Assembly (NCBI GenBank): GCA_010279815.1
Contig: QEOQ01000508.1
Coordinates: 720,254-784,253, forward strand
Length of the DNA: 64,000 nt
Direction of reading: 5' to 3'
Origin: Brachionus plicatilis
Lineage: Eukaryota; Rotifera; Eurotatoria; Ploima; Brachionidae
Each line of letters starts with the position of its first letter. Positions within the stretch are counted from its first letter, which is position 1. The notes under the pieces are model-generated. The model was not told where the DNA came from. It saw nothing but the letters and a program-made list of their open reading frames with translations, and searched no databases. This document shows positions 43,648 through 56,700 of this stretch, one piece after another. The translations under genes were made by a program, and so were the position numbers.

Positions 43648-46600
43648 CTTCAAATTAAATTACTTTAAAAATATAAAAAATTATTTTTTAAGTTAAAGTC
43701 AATGGATTTCTCAAGTATTTATCATCTTTAAATAACAAAGTACGAGTTACTTAGTTTTTTGATTTCGACTATTTTTACACTTTGTCTGTTGCTTTAATAT
43801 TTTAAGTACAAATAAATTAAAAATTTTATTGGCAAACATATTAAAATTAAATAATTAAAAGCAAATAAAATATATTTTACAGTTCAATAAGTTTTCAAAA
43901 GTCATTAATTTTGATATTTTTATTTTTATTATTTCCTTTTGCTACCAGTACTGGAAATTTAGAGCAAAAAAATTAAAAATAAAACTACTGAACAATCTCT
44001 TAATCGATAGATTTAGAAATTATTCCAAATTTATGAATGAAAATAAAAGAACCTGAAGATAATATTGGTATAATCAAAGACAAAGATTACATTTTACTGT
44101 TAATCTAAAAACAAATAAAATAAGAGAAGGACAATTTGAAAAGAATTTTAGATTTTTAAAAATCTAAATGCTTTTTGATTTCCTGAGAATTATCAAAGAG
44201 TTTTTTTATTTTTATCAAGATTAAAATATATAAATATTTAAGTAAAAAGCTTAGAGCTATTTTTAACTAAAAATGGTTGAATTTTCCTCATTTTGAATTA
44301 AAGACGATTTAATTTTCACAGCTTGTTAGATTAATGGAATATAATAATTTTGGAGAAAATTTCTGCTTTATTTGTTTTGTTTTTCAGTATTCTAATTGAA
44401 CAAAAATATATTTTAAATAATAAGAATTTAATAGGTTTTGCATTAATGAGGGTTTTTTTTAGTAAAGCCAAAGCTTAAAAGATGAATTTCTTAATAATAT
44501 ATTCTACAAGTAAAATTAAATTCTAGTCTCAGAAATTTTAATTATATTTAAATTTTTTGAAATAAAATAGTCTTTATTTGAAGAATCGTACAAATTATTA
44601 TTCAAAATTCAAAATTACTACAAATTATTATTATTATTATTATTAATGACAAACATAATTTATTAAAACATAAATAGTCTTATTTAAAAAATTTATAGAA
44701 TAAAAATTAAAGGAATTGATATTTAAAAAATTCAACATTTATTGAAAATTTAAATAAATGGTAATTAATGGATTAATCAAAGATATTTTGAAATTTTACG
44801 CGATTGATTAGTATTCTAAGACCTGTTTCAAAATTTGGATTTATTCTACTTCGAAGTAGAAAAATATTTAAAATTAAAGTCAGTGGCTGTATTTCCATTG
44901 AAACCAATCAATAATATTTTGTTTAGAGTTTTACTTAAATGCTTGGGTTAATCTAAGATTTAAACCGAAATTTCTTTGATTAAGTTTCTTTGCTCCAATA
45001 AAATTAAAATAAAAAAATCTAAAATTCAAGAAAATTTCGTTTTTAAATTATGATCCAAAATTTGCGTTAACTTCAAATTTAATTTTTTTTTAAATATCCA
45101 TGAAAATAAACAGATTTATTTTCCATTCTTATTTCCAAATAAATTTTCTTAAATTTAGATTAGCAACAGCATTTAGGTATATTTTAACTTTAAATGTTAT
45201 GAAATCGTTTCAATGCAAAAAAGGCAAATGTTGAGTCTGCTCTTACGTTAATCAGTATAAATTGAGCAAAAATAATTTCTTATTTTGAATAGTTAAAATA
45301 AATTCAAAAAAAATTGCAACAAAGTTCATTTTTCTAGTTTATTTTTAAATTCAATAAATAAATAAAATCTTGTTGATCTTTTTTTTTACCTAAGCCCATG
45401 AAAAAAATATTTAGGATTAAAAAAGTGCGACATGTTGTATTCCGATATGCTGCAATTTTTCATCCAACAATTTTTTCTATCTTTAATTTGAATCTATCAA
45501 AAAGAAAATATTATTTTAAACTAGTGCTAACTTTTACAATACCCAGTGGTCAAGAGTAAATAGAAGCATTAATTTCATTAATAAAATTAGATTTAATTTT
45601 GGAGCTGGATAATTTTTTTACATCTTGTTTGTTTTATTTTTTAATTTAAATTAAGTGCGTTTAAATTTTATTTAATCTTTATTTAATTTTTAAAAATTAC
45701 TTGATATTTATTCAGACTATATTTAAACATAACAGAAATAATCAAACTCGCATTATTCAAACTTTTTAAGAGTTCTTGACATTTTTGTTAAAATATTGGG
45801 CCAAATATTCGAGGACTTATTTGTATACTGAGTATTAAGCAATGTTTAATAAAATTATAAACATTGATAAAACCTCTGATTAATTTTGATTAAATCAAAG
45901 GTTAATTACAATTTTGTGTCAAGATAAAAGTAAAATCAGATTTTTAAACACAAAATTGAATTTTAATATATTTTTGTTGATTTCAATTTTGATTTTTTAA
46001 TCGCTACTGTCTTTTAGTTGGTAACTTAAGTTAATTATTGAGTTTTTTATTTTTTTGAATTTGTAGAAATTTTGGTTAGCAATACTTTATTTTCAAGCAG
46101 AATTTCTTCTATATTTTCAATCAATTTCCTTAACTTTCTTATAAGCAATAAAAATTCAAACACCCTCTCACCATATAAAAAATATTTGAAAATAAGATAT
46201 GCTAAAAGCTTAAAAATCAATAAGTTTTTTCAATTCACTTAACTTTATTTGATTTATTTGGTTTCAAATGAAGTAATTAGAAATCAAGCGCTCTAATCTC
46301 AATCAAGAAAGTAAGAACTTCTATTTCCTAAGGCTGTTTTTTTAATTAATAAATACTAAGACAAGAATTATCTATCTAAACATAATGCATCCTTCAGCAT
46401 ATTTTTTTCTAATCTTAGTAAAATTTCCAAAATAAATATAATTTAGCTATTTACACAATAATTTGGCAATATATTTCAAATAATATAGCAAAATATGCAA
46501 ATTCAATGTTTGATGATGAATATAATAAGGAAAGAAAATTCATGATAAATTGGTGAAAATATGAAAAAAAGCCTTAATTCAAAATTCATAATTTATGGTT

Positions 46601-49600
46601 TGTTTGCAATGATGCTTGATAATCCCTGTAGACAATTTTGAATCTCTTTGTCAGTCAATTAATTATTAAGAGCTTTTCTTTCTCTTTCAAAGAATAAATT
46701 TAGAAACTTAAAATTATTTTTTCCTATACCTTTAAATATTTAAATACCAAATTAAATTAACAGTTTGCCTATAAATTAAAAAATGCAATTTCTTCTATAA
46801 AATGGCAAATGAAGATAATTTTAGCTTTCAAAGGTTTTTTTATATGTAAGCTAAAAATTATAAATTTAAATATTTGAATTAAAAATGTTTTTAATGAAAA
46901 TGTTGAGTATTTAATTAAAAATTTTGTTGCTTTTAACGCATTAATAAGTGGAAATTTCCTTTTTTTTTAAATATTTCCTATATAAATAAATGTTAAATGA
47001 AACCAATTAAGCGCTTTTTTTAGATGGAAATTGAGATCTTATAGACTAAAAAAAATTTCTTGTATAGAACTTTTTAAAAAGACTAATTTTTTAAAAACTA
47101 AAGATCAATATTTATTTTTTGAAAAAGTGTTGTCATAAAATATTTGGTGAATAATCAACATGTCATTTTGATTAAAAATGGCTTTTAATTTTAGCTCTGA
47201 TATAATACAAATTTTTGGTTGAACCAAATTCCCGCGACTACAAATTACAATTAAGATAAATGATCAAAATTATTTATATCGAAATTTATCTTTAGAATTC
47301 ATTTTAAATCATTTTAAGAAAAGGAGGAAAATATTTATAGGAATCTATTTTGCTTAATTTTTAAAAAATCATATGAAAACAAATTCCATATTTCGTTAAA
47401 ATCTTGTCTTTTTTTGACAGTTTTGTATTTATTAAAAGAGGAAAATTAAATTCACTTAAAGCAAATGTCTGACTTGCAAAAATATTTCAATTAAAACATC
47501 ATTTAAAAATTTCCTCATCTTGAGCTGATAAATTTTCGTCTAGATTTATTTTGGTGAATATATCGCGTTTCAACAAAATGAGCTTTGTGTTTAAAAGAAT
47601 TTTGCCGAAACTATATATAAGGAACATTTAATTAGGAGCTTTAATTTGGGAATTGCATCGAAAAAAATTATAAAGCTATTCTTCATTAGATGAATATTAA
47701 CTTCAGCCAATCGTACCCTTGATCCTAGTTCAAAAAATAATAAAAAATAAAGCTTTATTGAAAATTTAATCAGATTTTTTGACTTTATATTACCAAACGT
47801 AATCAAGAAAAGATTTATTGGTATTACTGAGCTTGTCTTTATTTAGCCTGTCTAGTTTTTAGCTAATTAATTAAGGGTTAGTACCCAATTTTTTTGTAAC
47901 TTAGGATATGCACTGTGTTTTTAATTGAATATTTGTATTTGAAGAAAGAAAAATTTTGAAAAAAATTAAAATTTTTCCTTTTTCCAATAAGTATCCGTAT
48001 AATTATCATATATAATTGTCATATATAATTTCGTTAAAATATTAAAAAAGAGATTTTCATTTTTATAAAACTAATGTGGCTCATTAAATATTTGGTTTTT
48101 TAAAAGTTGTATATTTAGTCAAAATTTAATTTTGCTAATTCATTTTCAAAATGTTACAAAATATTTGCGTCAGCATCACCAGAGTTCCATGAGTTTGCTA
48201 GAAAAATTCTAGAAACAAAAAAAACGCAACAAAATGCTCAAATTAGCACTTGTCTTGGATTCATTACTAAGTTAAGATTTCTTTTTAACTCATATGTTCT
48301 AAAAAAGTTCGTAAAAATAATTTAAAAGAGTTCATTTTCATTTTTTCTCTAAACATTTGTCTTTTTGAAAACTTTGTGATAATTTTAAAAATTATTTAAA
48401 AGAGTTAATTTTCATTTTTCTCTAAACATTTGTCTTTTTGAAAATTTTGTGATAATTTTAAGACAAAAATTTCGATCTTTTGAGAATTAAATAGCGTTAT
48501 TATATATCGAAATTTTCTCATCTTGTCTTTTTATATGAATTTTCTTTTATTTATTTTGGAAAAGTTTGAAATTTCACAAAACTTTTAAATAAATTATTTT
48601 AAGAATTGTTTTTGAATAATTTTCATTTTTCTAGTTTTAGTTCAATTCATTTAGACTGAAAGCAAGACTTAGCTAAACAAAAAGCTTGATTAATCGAACA
48701 TTAATTATTTTTTAGCATATTTATTTTTTTAAATTTGTAATGAAATCTCAAAGCTTTTAAAGACTAATTGATTCTATTTTATCGTTTAAAATTCTAAACT
48801 TGTTTTTCAAATTTTTCTCTTAGAAATTAAAAGTTCAATTTTCTATAAATAAAAAAGTTTCGAAAAACAAAATAAAAAAATGTATTATTAGATAAAAAAA
48901 TGAATATATCGAAGAATTCTGATTATAAATTAAAGATCTAAAAACTTTTTTCTGATAAATTATAAATTTAAAAATATGACAATAATTCTAATATTAATAT
49001 TTCAAAACGCGTCAAAAGCAAAAGCATCAAAAATATAGAATTCAAAAAAAGCTTTATAATAAAGTATATTTCGGTTTCATGTGAAATTCAATCTTAATTT
49101 ATTTAAAAATAATAAATCCAATATAGCTAAACAAAGCAAATTAATTGCTGACTAGAAGATATCAATATATTTTTTCAAATTTAAAAAATTACCAAATAAA
49201 TATATTATTTATTATTTAAGTAAGTCCAGATATCCGAAAAATCTTGATTTATAAATAATTCTTTTTCTATCTTGGTTTTATAATTACAATTTTTAAAAGC
49301 AATTATCTCGAAATATTTAGTAAATGTTTTTTTATGGAAATTTTAAATTATTTTGAAGCAATTTAGTCAAGAATTTGTTTTTTTTTCTGTTTCTATTGTT
49401 ATTATCGTTGTTATTTACTCTTATTATTTATTTTTAAACATTTTATGCTAGAATTTAAATCAATTGACGCTTGTATTTTACATTCATTATTTTAAAAATA
49501 TTTCAAATCAAAAATTATTTTCAGTTTAATTATTGGCTTAGTAATTTATCTATTTATACGCCTCTATTTTTCGATATAATCATAAGCTTAATTTTTAAAA

Positions 49601-52000
49601 TTATGTTTTTCAAATTGAAGTTTTATTTTGCTTGTGTGTCTAATATCTAGAATATTTCTTCATTGGTTTATTTTTTGAAAAATATTAGCAGCAATTGACA
49701 GCAATTTTTACTAATAAATGTTGTTGCCTCGGATTTTCAGTCTAAAACCGTATAGGTACTGCTTTCATAAAGATTTTAAATATTTTTTAATTTGTGAAAC
49801 AATATAATTTTTTTAGATAAATAATTAGTATATTTTCCATTATAATACCTGAAATTCATCTAATGAAATAATTTAGTATTATTTAAAAATAATTGATTTT
49901 ATGTTTCTTTAAGCAGTAGGGAAATCAATTTAATTGAGGGTATTTGCATAGAAAAGTTTATTTAATCTTAAATTCAATACCAGAAAACACTTGGTAAAAA
50001 TTGGATTAAATTTAAATGTTGTCAAATAATTTTAGATGTTAAATTTTTCGTTTTTCGAAACCAAAAAATATTTGGTAACCAAATATCAAAAATTAATTAA
50101 ACCAATTTGATGAAAAGTCATCTTATAAAAATCGATTATTGTCATCGAAAGGTTGCAAATAAAATAAAATTTTAATATTTAAAATTTCAAAATTTCAAAA
50201 TTTAAGTTCTTAAAAGATTAATTCTTTTATTTGAAAATAGATGATTTAATTTAGAATCTAAAAATAAAAGCATAATCGTGATATGTTATTTGCTCTCTAT
50301 TTAATACTTTTTAGACATTTGTCTTTTTGTCTCAAATTACGTTTTTTTTTCTTTTGATTGATGGTTAAAAACAATTGTCAATATTCTCGATGTTTTTTTT
50401 TACAAATGAAAAAAATCGAATTTTAACCTATTCTACAAACCATAGTTAGAACTTTATATTTTTTCTTTCGTTCAACAGACTCGAGAGAAAGAAAAAAATC
50501 AAACTCGACTAATTTTTTTTTATTTTAATACTTTCTTGAAAAAACTCAGATGCATTTTTTGCTAAAGCTAAAGTGACATTTAGATCCTTTTTTTGAATTT
50601 TTTAAATCAAGATCGTTAGAAGTTTTTGATAAGTTGTTTATTTTGGAGTTTTTCTCTTCTTAGAAAATTATCAATAATTTTTTTAAAAAATTTAAAAAGA
50701 CTCGGAAATTAAAACAATTAATACACAATAATAGAAAAATCAAACAATTACCTTAGACAATTTTTTTCATTTGAATAAAATTAAATAAAGTTTTATCGCT
50801 ACTATAGTTATATTCAATAAATTTTTTTCAGCATATTTTTATGATTTATTTGTAAATTCTTAAAAACTAAAAAGATTCATCTGCTTCACTTTTTTTATCG
50901 AGATTGTTAGATATGGTTTTTCTTATCGTATCTTGAGCAAACATTTTTATTTTAAAGGTTATTGATTTTTCCAATTTCTCTCATCTTCATAAGGATTTTA
51001 TTTTTACAAAAAGTAACTATTATAATTAAAAAATAAGCAACTTAAAAATATTATAATTTAATTGTATAAAATTTAGGAATCTCTCGCTCACTTTCACTTA
51101 ATTTTAAAGGATAAATTTAATTTGATTAGCATTCTAACTGAAAAATTTAAGGCTGTTTCTATTAATCCACCTCGACTCCATTCGTTATCTTAGGTTTTAG
51201 TTATATGTTCATTATCCTAAATATCAACTTCGCAAGGTTTTGCCAGTGTAATGATAATTTAATCGTAATCAATATTTTTAAAAAAAAATAGTTTAACATT
51301 GTTCAATATTCTTCAAATTTAGATTGATGATCCCTAATTCTTCAGATTACTAATTTAACCAAAAATTCACAGTATTAGACTATTTAGATCAAATAATTTT
51401 AAAATTAATTAAATAAAAATTCACGGATTCCAAGGAATTTTTTATTAAAGAAATGAAATAATAGTTAATTTTGAAAATCTTGTTCATTTTATTAGGTGTT
51501 AATTTTCAACTTGAGACCCTAATCCATCATTGAATTATTACATAAGAGATAAATTAAAGGTAAGATATCAAATTTATTGGAGAAGGCGTTGAAGAAGAAA
51601 CTCTGATCGATAATAAGTTTCAGAGTAATATTTTGTTATTATTATATTATTTAGGCTTTGAGTGATTGATTTAGGTTCTAGTCAATTGAAAATTAAATCG
51701 TATCACAGATAAAAAAGTTGAATCAGCATTTGCCAAAGCGTAATACTAGCCAGAAAATATTCCATTTTAGTTTTTATTTGAGAATAAAATTAAAATCTTG
51801 TTTACGTTTTTTAATTTTACTATTTTTCGCAAAGGTTTCCTCAAGATTCTTATGTTTTACTTCATAGCAAAGCACATAAATCGATAAAAAATAATAGAAA
51901 AATCTCTCTTGATTTCCAACTTCGATGTTTACATTAGGTAAATCAAAATTTCTAAAATGCCAATGTCAAAAATAAAAAATTTTGTTTGTTTTTTTTTTAG

Positions 52001-52095
52001 GATTGGTTTACGTGTATGCGATTTAATCGACATCGGCACAACTTTACTAAGAAATCTTTTTTCTCTTCATTTACATTTCATAATAATTATTTGAA
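52001..52095 (+). other. Possible extra upstream exon of PDE4
   Basis: A strong acceptor (ten T then AG, ending at 52000) opens a 95 bp segment reading DWFTCMRFNRHRHNFTKKSF and ending at a donor AA|GTACGA in the phase that PDE4 exon 2 (54339) requires. It would give an N-terminus different from the one starting at 53775; an internal ATG at 52016 is also available. The start is GC-richer than its surroundings. Support is splice logic only. Confidence 0.25.
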
Positions 52096-53774
52096 GTACG
52101 AAAGCTTGCCAAATTAATTAAAAATTATAAATGAATTTATTTTTACTTTTTAGATATAAAATTTCAATTTATCTTAACAAAAATAAATGCTCAATTAATT
52201 CAAAGATTTTTCAAAGATTCAATTCTAAACAAAAAATTTTTTAATACTTTTAGTTTTAAATCTTTTTAATAATTTCATAAGGGAAATTGAATTTTGCAGT
52301 AAAATGAGTTTATTCATTAAGTTCAATTTACTCTGCTTATTGAAATGCACCAGTCTTTCTTTAAGTTAAATTCAAATATATGAAAATCGAACTTTAAGGT
52401 AAGCTGAAATGTCATCCGTCGATACATGAAAATTTTTGATGTGTAAGCATCATCAATAAAGCCAAAGTTTGTTTAAATCAAGCTAAATGAAATGAGTGGC
52501 AAGAGTTCCATGAGCTATTTTCCAGCCTACATGAAAGCATCAACAAGTCCAGTAGTCATGAGTTTTTCAAGCTCAATTTTGTTTTGACTCCAAGATATTC
52601 TAAATTTTTGAATAATCGCATATAACTCAGTTTATAGAAAATCGAATTTACCCCAAAAACAATCACTCCTTTTTACAGGTAAAACAAAGCTAAGAATTTC
52701 ATAAACTAAAAGTTGCTTATCAAAAATTGAATGAGTTTAATTTTTCTCAGGTTGGCTTATGTATTCGAGTCATTTTGAAGTAAGATTTTTTTTCCATAAA
52801 CTAAAAGTTAAAACTAAAAACCACTCAGTCATGAAATCTTTGTATTATAGCTGAGTCTTCAGGAATCTATCTATTTGCACATAATTTAAAACAGAAATTG
52901 AATTCTCATGATTAATATGATTCTATTATACAATAATAAACTAACCAAAAAGTATTTATCTTATATCTGCTTTTTTTTTCTTACGATCGTTTCATATTAC
53001 CAAGCAAAAAATGCATCTTGGATTATTAAAATAGGCGAAGCAAAATACTTCGATTGTCTGACTAAATATTTTCTTTAGAAAAAAAGGCTAAAAAATAAAA
53101 ATAAAGAAGTATTTACTTTGGTTGCTAAATTATTTATTATTTATTTAAGTTCGCCGAGCTTTTTGTTTAATCACTTGATTAACCTGATTTAAAAATCGAT
53201 TTCTTTCGGTAGAATTTATTCGAATCCTCAAGGCTAATCAGCACAAAAACTAATTTATCTCTTATCGGGCAAATTAATTAAATTTTCTTCATTCACAGCA
53301 TCAACATTATTTATGCCCTGGAAAAACAAGCTGAATTTTCAAGAGATATAAAATATCTTTTTAAGTGTAAATTGAATGAATGCAAAGAGTTTGTTCAAAA
53401 TTACGCAGTTTTGATGCATAGACATTTTTCTAACTATTCGGTAACAAATAATTAAAAATTAACTTAATGATATTTAAATACAATGCTTGGGGTAATATTC
53501 TGCGACAAAAAAATTCGGTGATATAGAGAAAATTTTTCATTCAAAACTGTAGTGAATTTCTTTTGGCGCTTTGTTGCCAACAAGATATTTTTCAAAATGT
53601 TTAAAGCGCCACAAACTTCTTTTGGTTAGCCTGATGCTAAGCATTGTGATTTTCTCAAAAATTTAAATTTAAAAATTTTTCCTTTTTTTACAATTTGAAT
53701 TTTTCTTTTGGTCTTAGAATGAAATGTTTGATAAATGATCTCTAAAAAGGGATGCTTTAAATTGGCTTCCGAAA

Positions 53775-56700
53775 ATGCCCAAAATCATAGCCACTTCATT
53801 TAATGAGGATGCAATAGAGAATAAGCTTGGCAATAAGAAATCAGTACGTTTCGACGAAAAGCTAAACAAAAACGATAGAACTCATTTTGACGACAGTAAT
53901 AAAACTGATCTGAGCGAAGCCGAAGAAGACGATAATGGCAATATAATCATTAGAAATAGTAAAAAGAAACATAATCTTAATTTAAATGAAAATAAAATGA
54001 GTAATAAAATGGAATATAAAATGATATCTCAAAATAAAGATACTAATACTTCGATGCCGCAAAACCCTGGTCTAATAAGAAATGTTTTGAAATTATTCAG
54101 GCAATTTCGATCCAACAGTAATTCGCCGAACATAAATGGAGAATGTTTGAGCTCTTCAGATTTGAAGAGCTCAGCATCGTCAAATTCCATTGAATCCAAC
54201 TCTAATTCAAATACTTCTTGCATTTGGTAATAAATATTTTTTTATATTTTTCTCTAATTTCTTTTAATTGTTATTAATTTTTTATTACATTTGATAAAAA
54301 TGGTAATAAATTTTCTAATAATTATTTATTTGAAAAAGCAAGCCTAAGAGAGCAAAGCCAGAAATAATTAGAATTGTAGACGACGAAATTAAAATGAATT
54401 CGGACAAGAGTCTTAAGTCAGAGCTCGGAAACAGCAAGTTGTCAAAGTCCAAGCTTGGAAATTTGCGATCAAGTTTCACCAAATTCAAGCGAGAAAACTT
54501 TTCTGATCCCAGTGAGAAAAATGCAATTGAAATAAATGTGACAAATTCGAGTCCGGACTCAGTTCGAAATAAATTCATAAATTCAAATACATCTTCAAAG
54601 CGATTAATTAATAAGAAAATTGGAAAGTTGTCCACTAGTAATAATAGCTTGACAGTACCATCAGCACTTCACTCCGGTCACAATCACAGACGTGAATCGT
54701 TTCTGTATCGCGCAGATACTGATTCGGACAACCATGTTAAATTGCCAATGAGGAGCGCGTCCATCGCCAGTACCAGCGAAGGGTAAGCACCTTATTTGTT
54801 CTTTCTCTGTATCTTCCTCCCCGGAGATCTCTGTCGACTAGTTTAAAAAAAAATTATTCAAATGGATCAGAATTCGGATAATTTCAGCACATTAAAGGTT
54901 AAATTTAATTAAATTAAATTTTTCATATATTATCTTTAATTAAGGTAAAAAAAATAAAGTTCTGTCTAAGATTAATTCAAATAGTTCTTATGATTGCACT
55001 TTGAATTTTATTTTTCAACAAAGATTTTTTTGCTAAAGAAGATTAATCGAATTTTAATTCATAAACTTCTCCACTTTTTTATTCTAAAGAGAGTAATTGA
55101 GGGTTAAAATTTACATTTAAGATAAATGGCTGAAAATTATAAATCTGGATGGTTCAAACTGTTCTGGATTATTTAAAATTAATAAAAAAAATCAAAAATT
55201 TTATGTTAACTTTTCAATTTTGAACAATTAACAGACGTTTCCAATTTGAGGCACACTTGGTGAACATAAAAATACATATGAAGATATGTATGATTTTAAT
55301 TACATGATCGAGAGCTAAAATATTTGATAGAATAACTCGACTGTTTAACTTTGCCACAAAATGATAAATGTTCTGTAATTTAAAAATAAATTCTAGTATC
55401 TATTGGCATATCGGATTAAAGTAAAAAATGTTAGCGCTTTGTTTAGGTTTAAATCAATGATTGCTGTGAATGTGTTTTTCATTTTTCAATTTAACATTTA
55501 AATTGATTGAAAAATTTCAAAATTTCTGTTTTATTAAAAACTAAACTAAAGCTTTAATATAAAATTTAGCTCCGAATGTCAGCTTTCCTAGTCATTCTTA
55601 TTTCTTAAAGCTATATAATTTTGTTTAATAAATTTTCATATTATTAAAAAATAGAAAAATATTTTCTCATAAAACAGGATATCGGAATTTATTTTTAAAA
55701 GAAAAATCGAATGACATTGATTCGATTGGCTTGGTTAAAACATAATCAATTTTTAGGAGAAATTTTTATAACACTAGTCACAAAATCGACTAATGTTTAT
55801 CTCATTCTAATTTAAAAAAAAAAAAAATCAAAATTTTTTTCATTTTGTCTTCAGCCAAATAAATTTATTCACTCGAGCAAGATTTCTTTTTTTAGCTTGG
55901 AGGAAGCTTCTCAAAGGATGTAACTCAATTTTTTTTCTTATCAAAATTTACTAATTTGCTTAATTTTTTTTTCAAACTAGTTTAATGAACAGATTTCAGC
56001 CAAATAAATTCAGGTTGAAAAAAAACGCAAATTATTCACAATATTTAAGAGAACCAGATTTTAAAACCGGTCTAACAGTCTTCTTATGCTACTTTATAAA
56101 AAGCTCTTAAGTTCCAAATTCCTTTACAATTTTAATCTAGCATACAGGATTTTGACAAATTAGCTATTAGCAATTTGGGTCTATTTTCCTTTGTTGAGAA
56201 AAAGAAAATTCTTTATTAAGAATTGTCATATAATAAAAAAAAATTTTTTTTTTTGGGGGGGGGGTATTTTTTGGGTCTAGTTAAACGAATTCAGGAAACT
56301 AAAATGATAAATTCAATTTTTTAAGGCTTTTAGCTAAATCGAAAATAAAGAGCTTGAGCTGGCTGCCTTGGGATTTATCAATGAAGATTACATTTCAAAA
56401 TAATATTTAGGAATAATATATGAAATTACAGAAGTCTTTAGATCATGGAATTTTTAAGTCATCTCTTTTTCATGCTATTGCAAGATGCATATTTCCAAGA
56501 TTATTTCAAGTTAAAAGAGATCTTGACAAAAATCAAAATTGGGGCTGAAAATTGAGCAGAAAAATAATTGTTCGAGCCTATCTAGTAATATAATAATTTA
56601 AGGCTGAAATTTTAATATCAATCAATATAAATTAGATAAAATGCAATTTAAATCCTTTTGTTAATATGCATTAAGAGCACATAAAGAAAAAATTAAGAAA

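Larger units (their letters stand above)
40047..53774. other. Gene-poor region of 13.7 kb
   Basis: After the BRSK 3' untranslated region (AATAAA near 40172) the sequence is very AT-rich. Three MITEs (40589, 41191, 43187), two minus-strand orphan terminal-exon candidates (42849, 43515) and one plus-strand exon candidate (52001) are listed separately. Between about 43.7 and 52 kb I find no supported gene, RNA or transposon. A small perfect-arm hairpin (TGGCGCTTT / AAAGCGCCA) lies at about 53562-53613. Confidence 0.4.

Noticed and set aside
47591..47806. 71-codon minus-strand frame with an acceptor-like GAACTAG inside
   Set aside because: Only about 20 residues look protein-like (GSRVRLAEVNIHLMKNSF); no matching donor or neighbour exon found.
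52492..52587. 31-codon plus-strand frame starting MSGKSSMSYFPAYM, as a PDE4 first exon
   Set aside because: No donor within it has the phase needed to enter PDE4 exon 2 or 3, and there is no other support.
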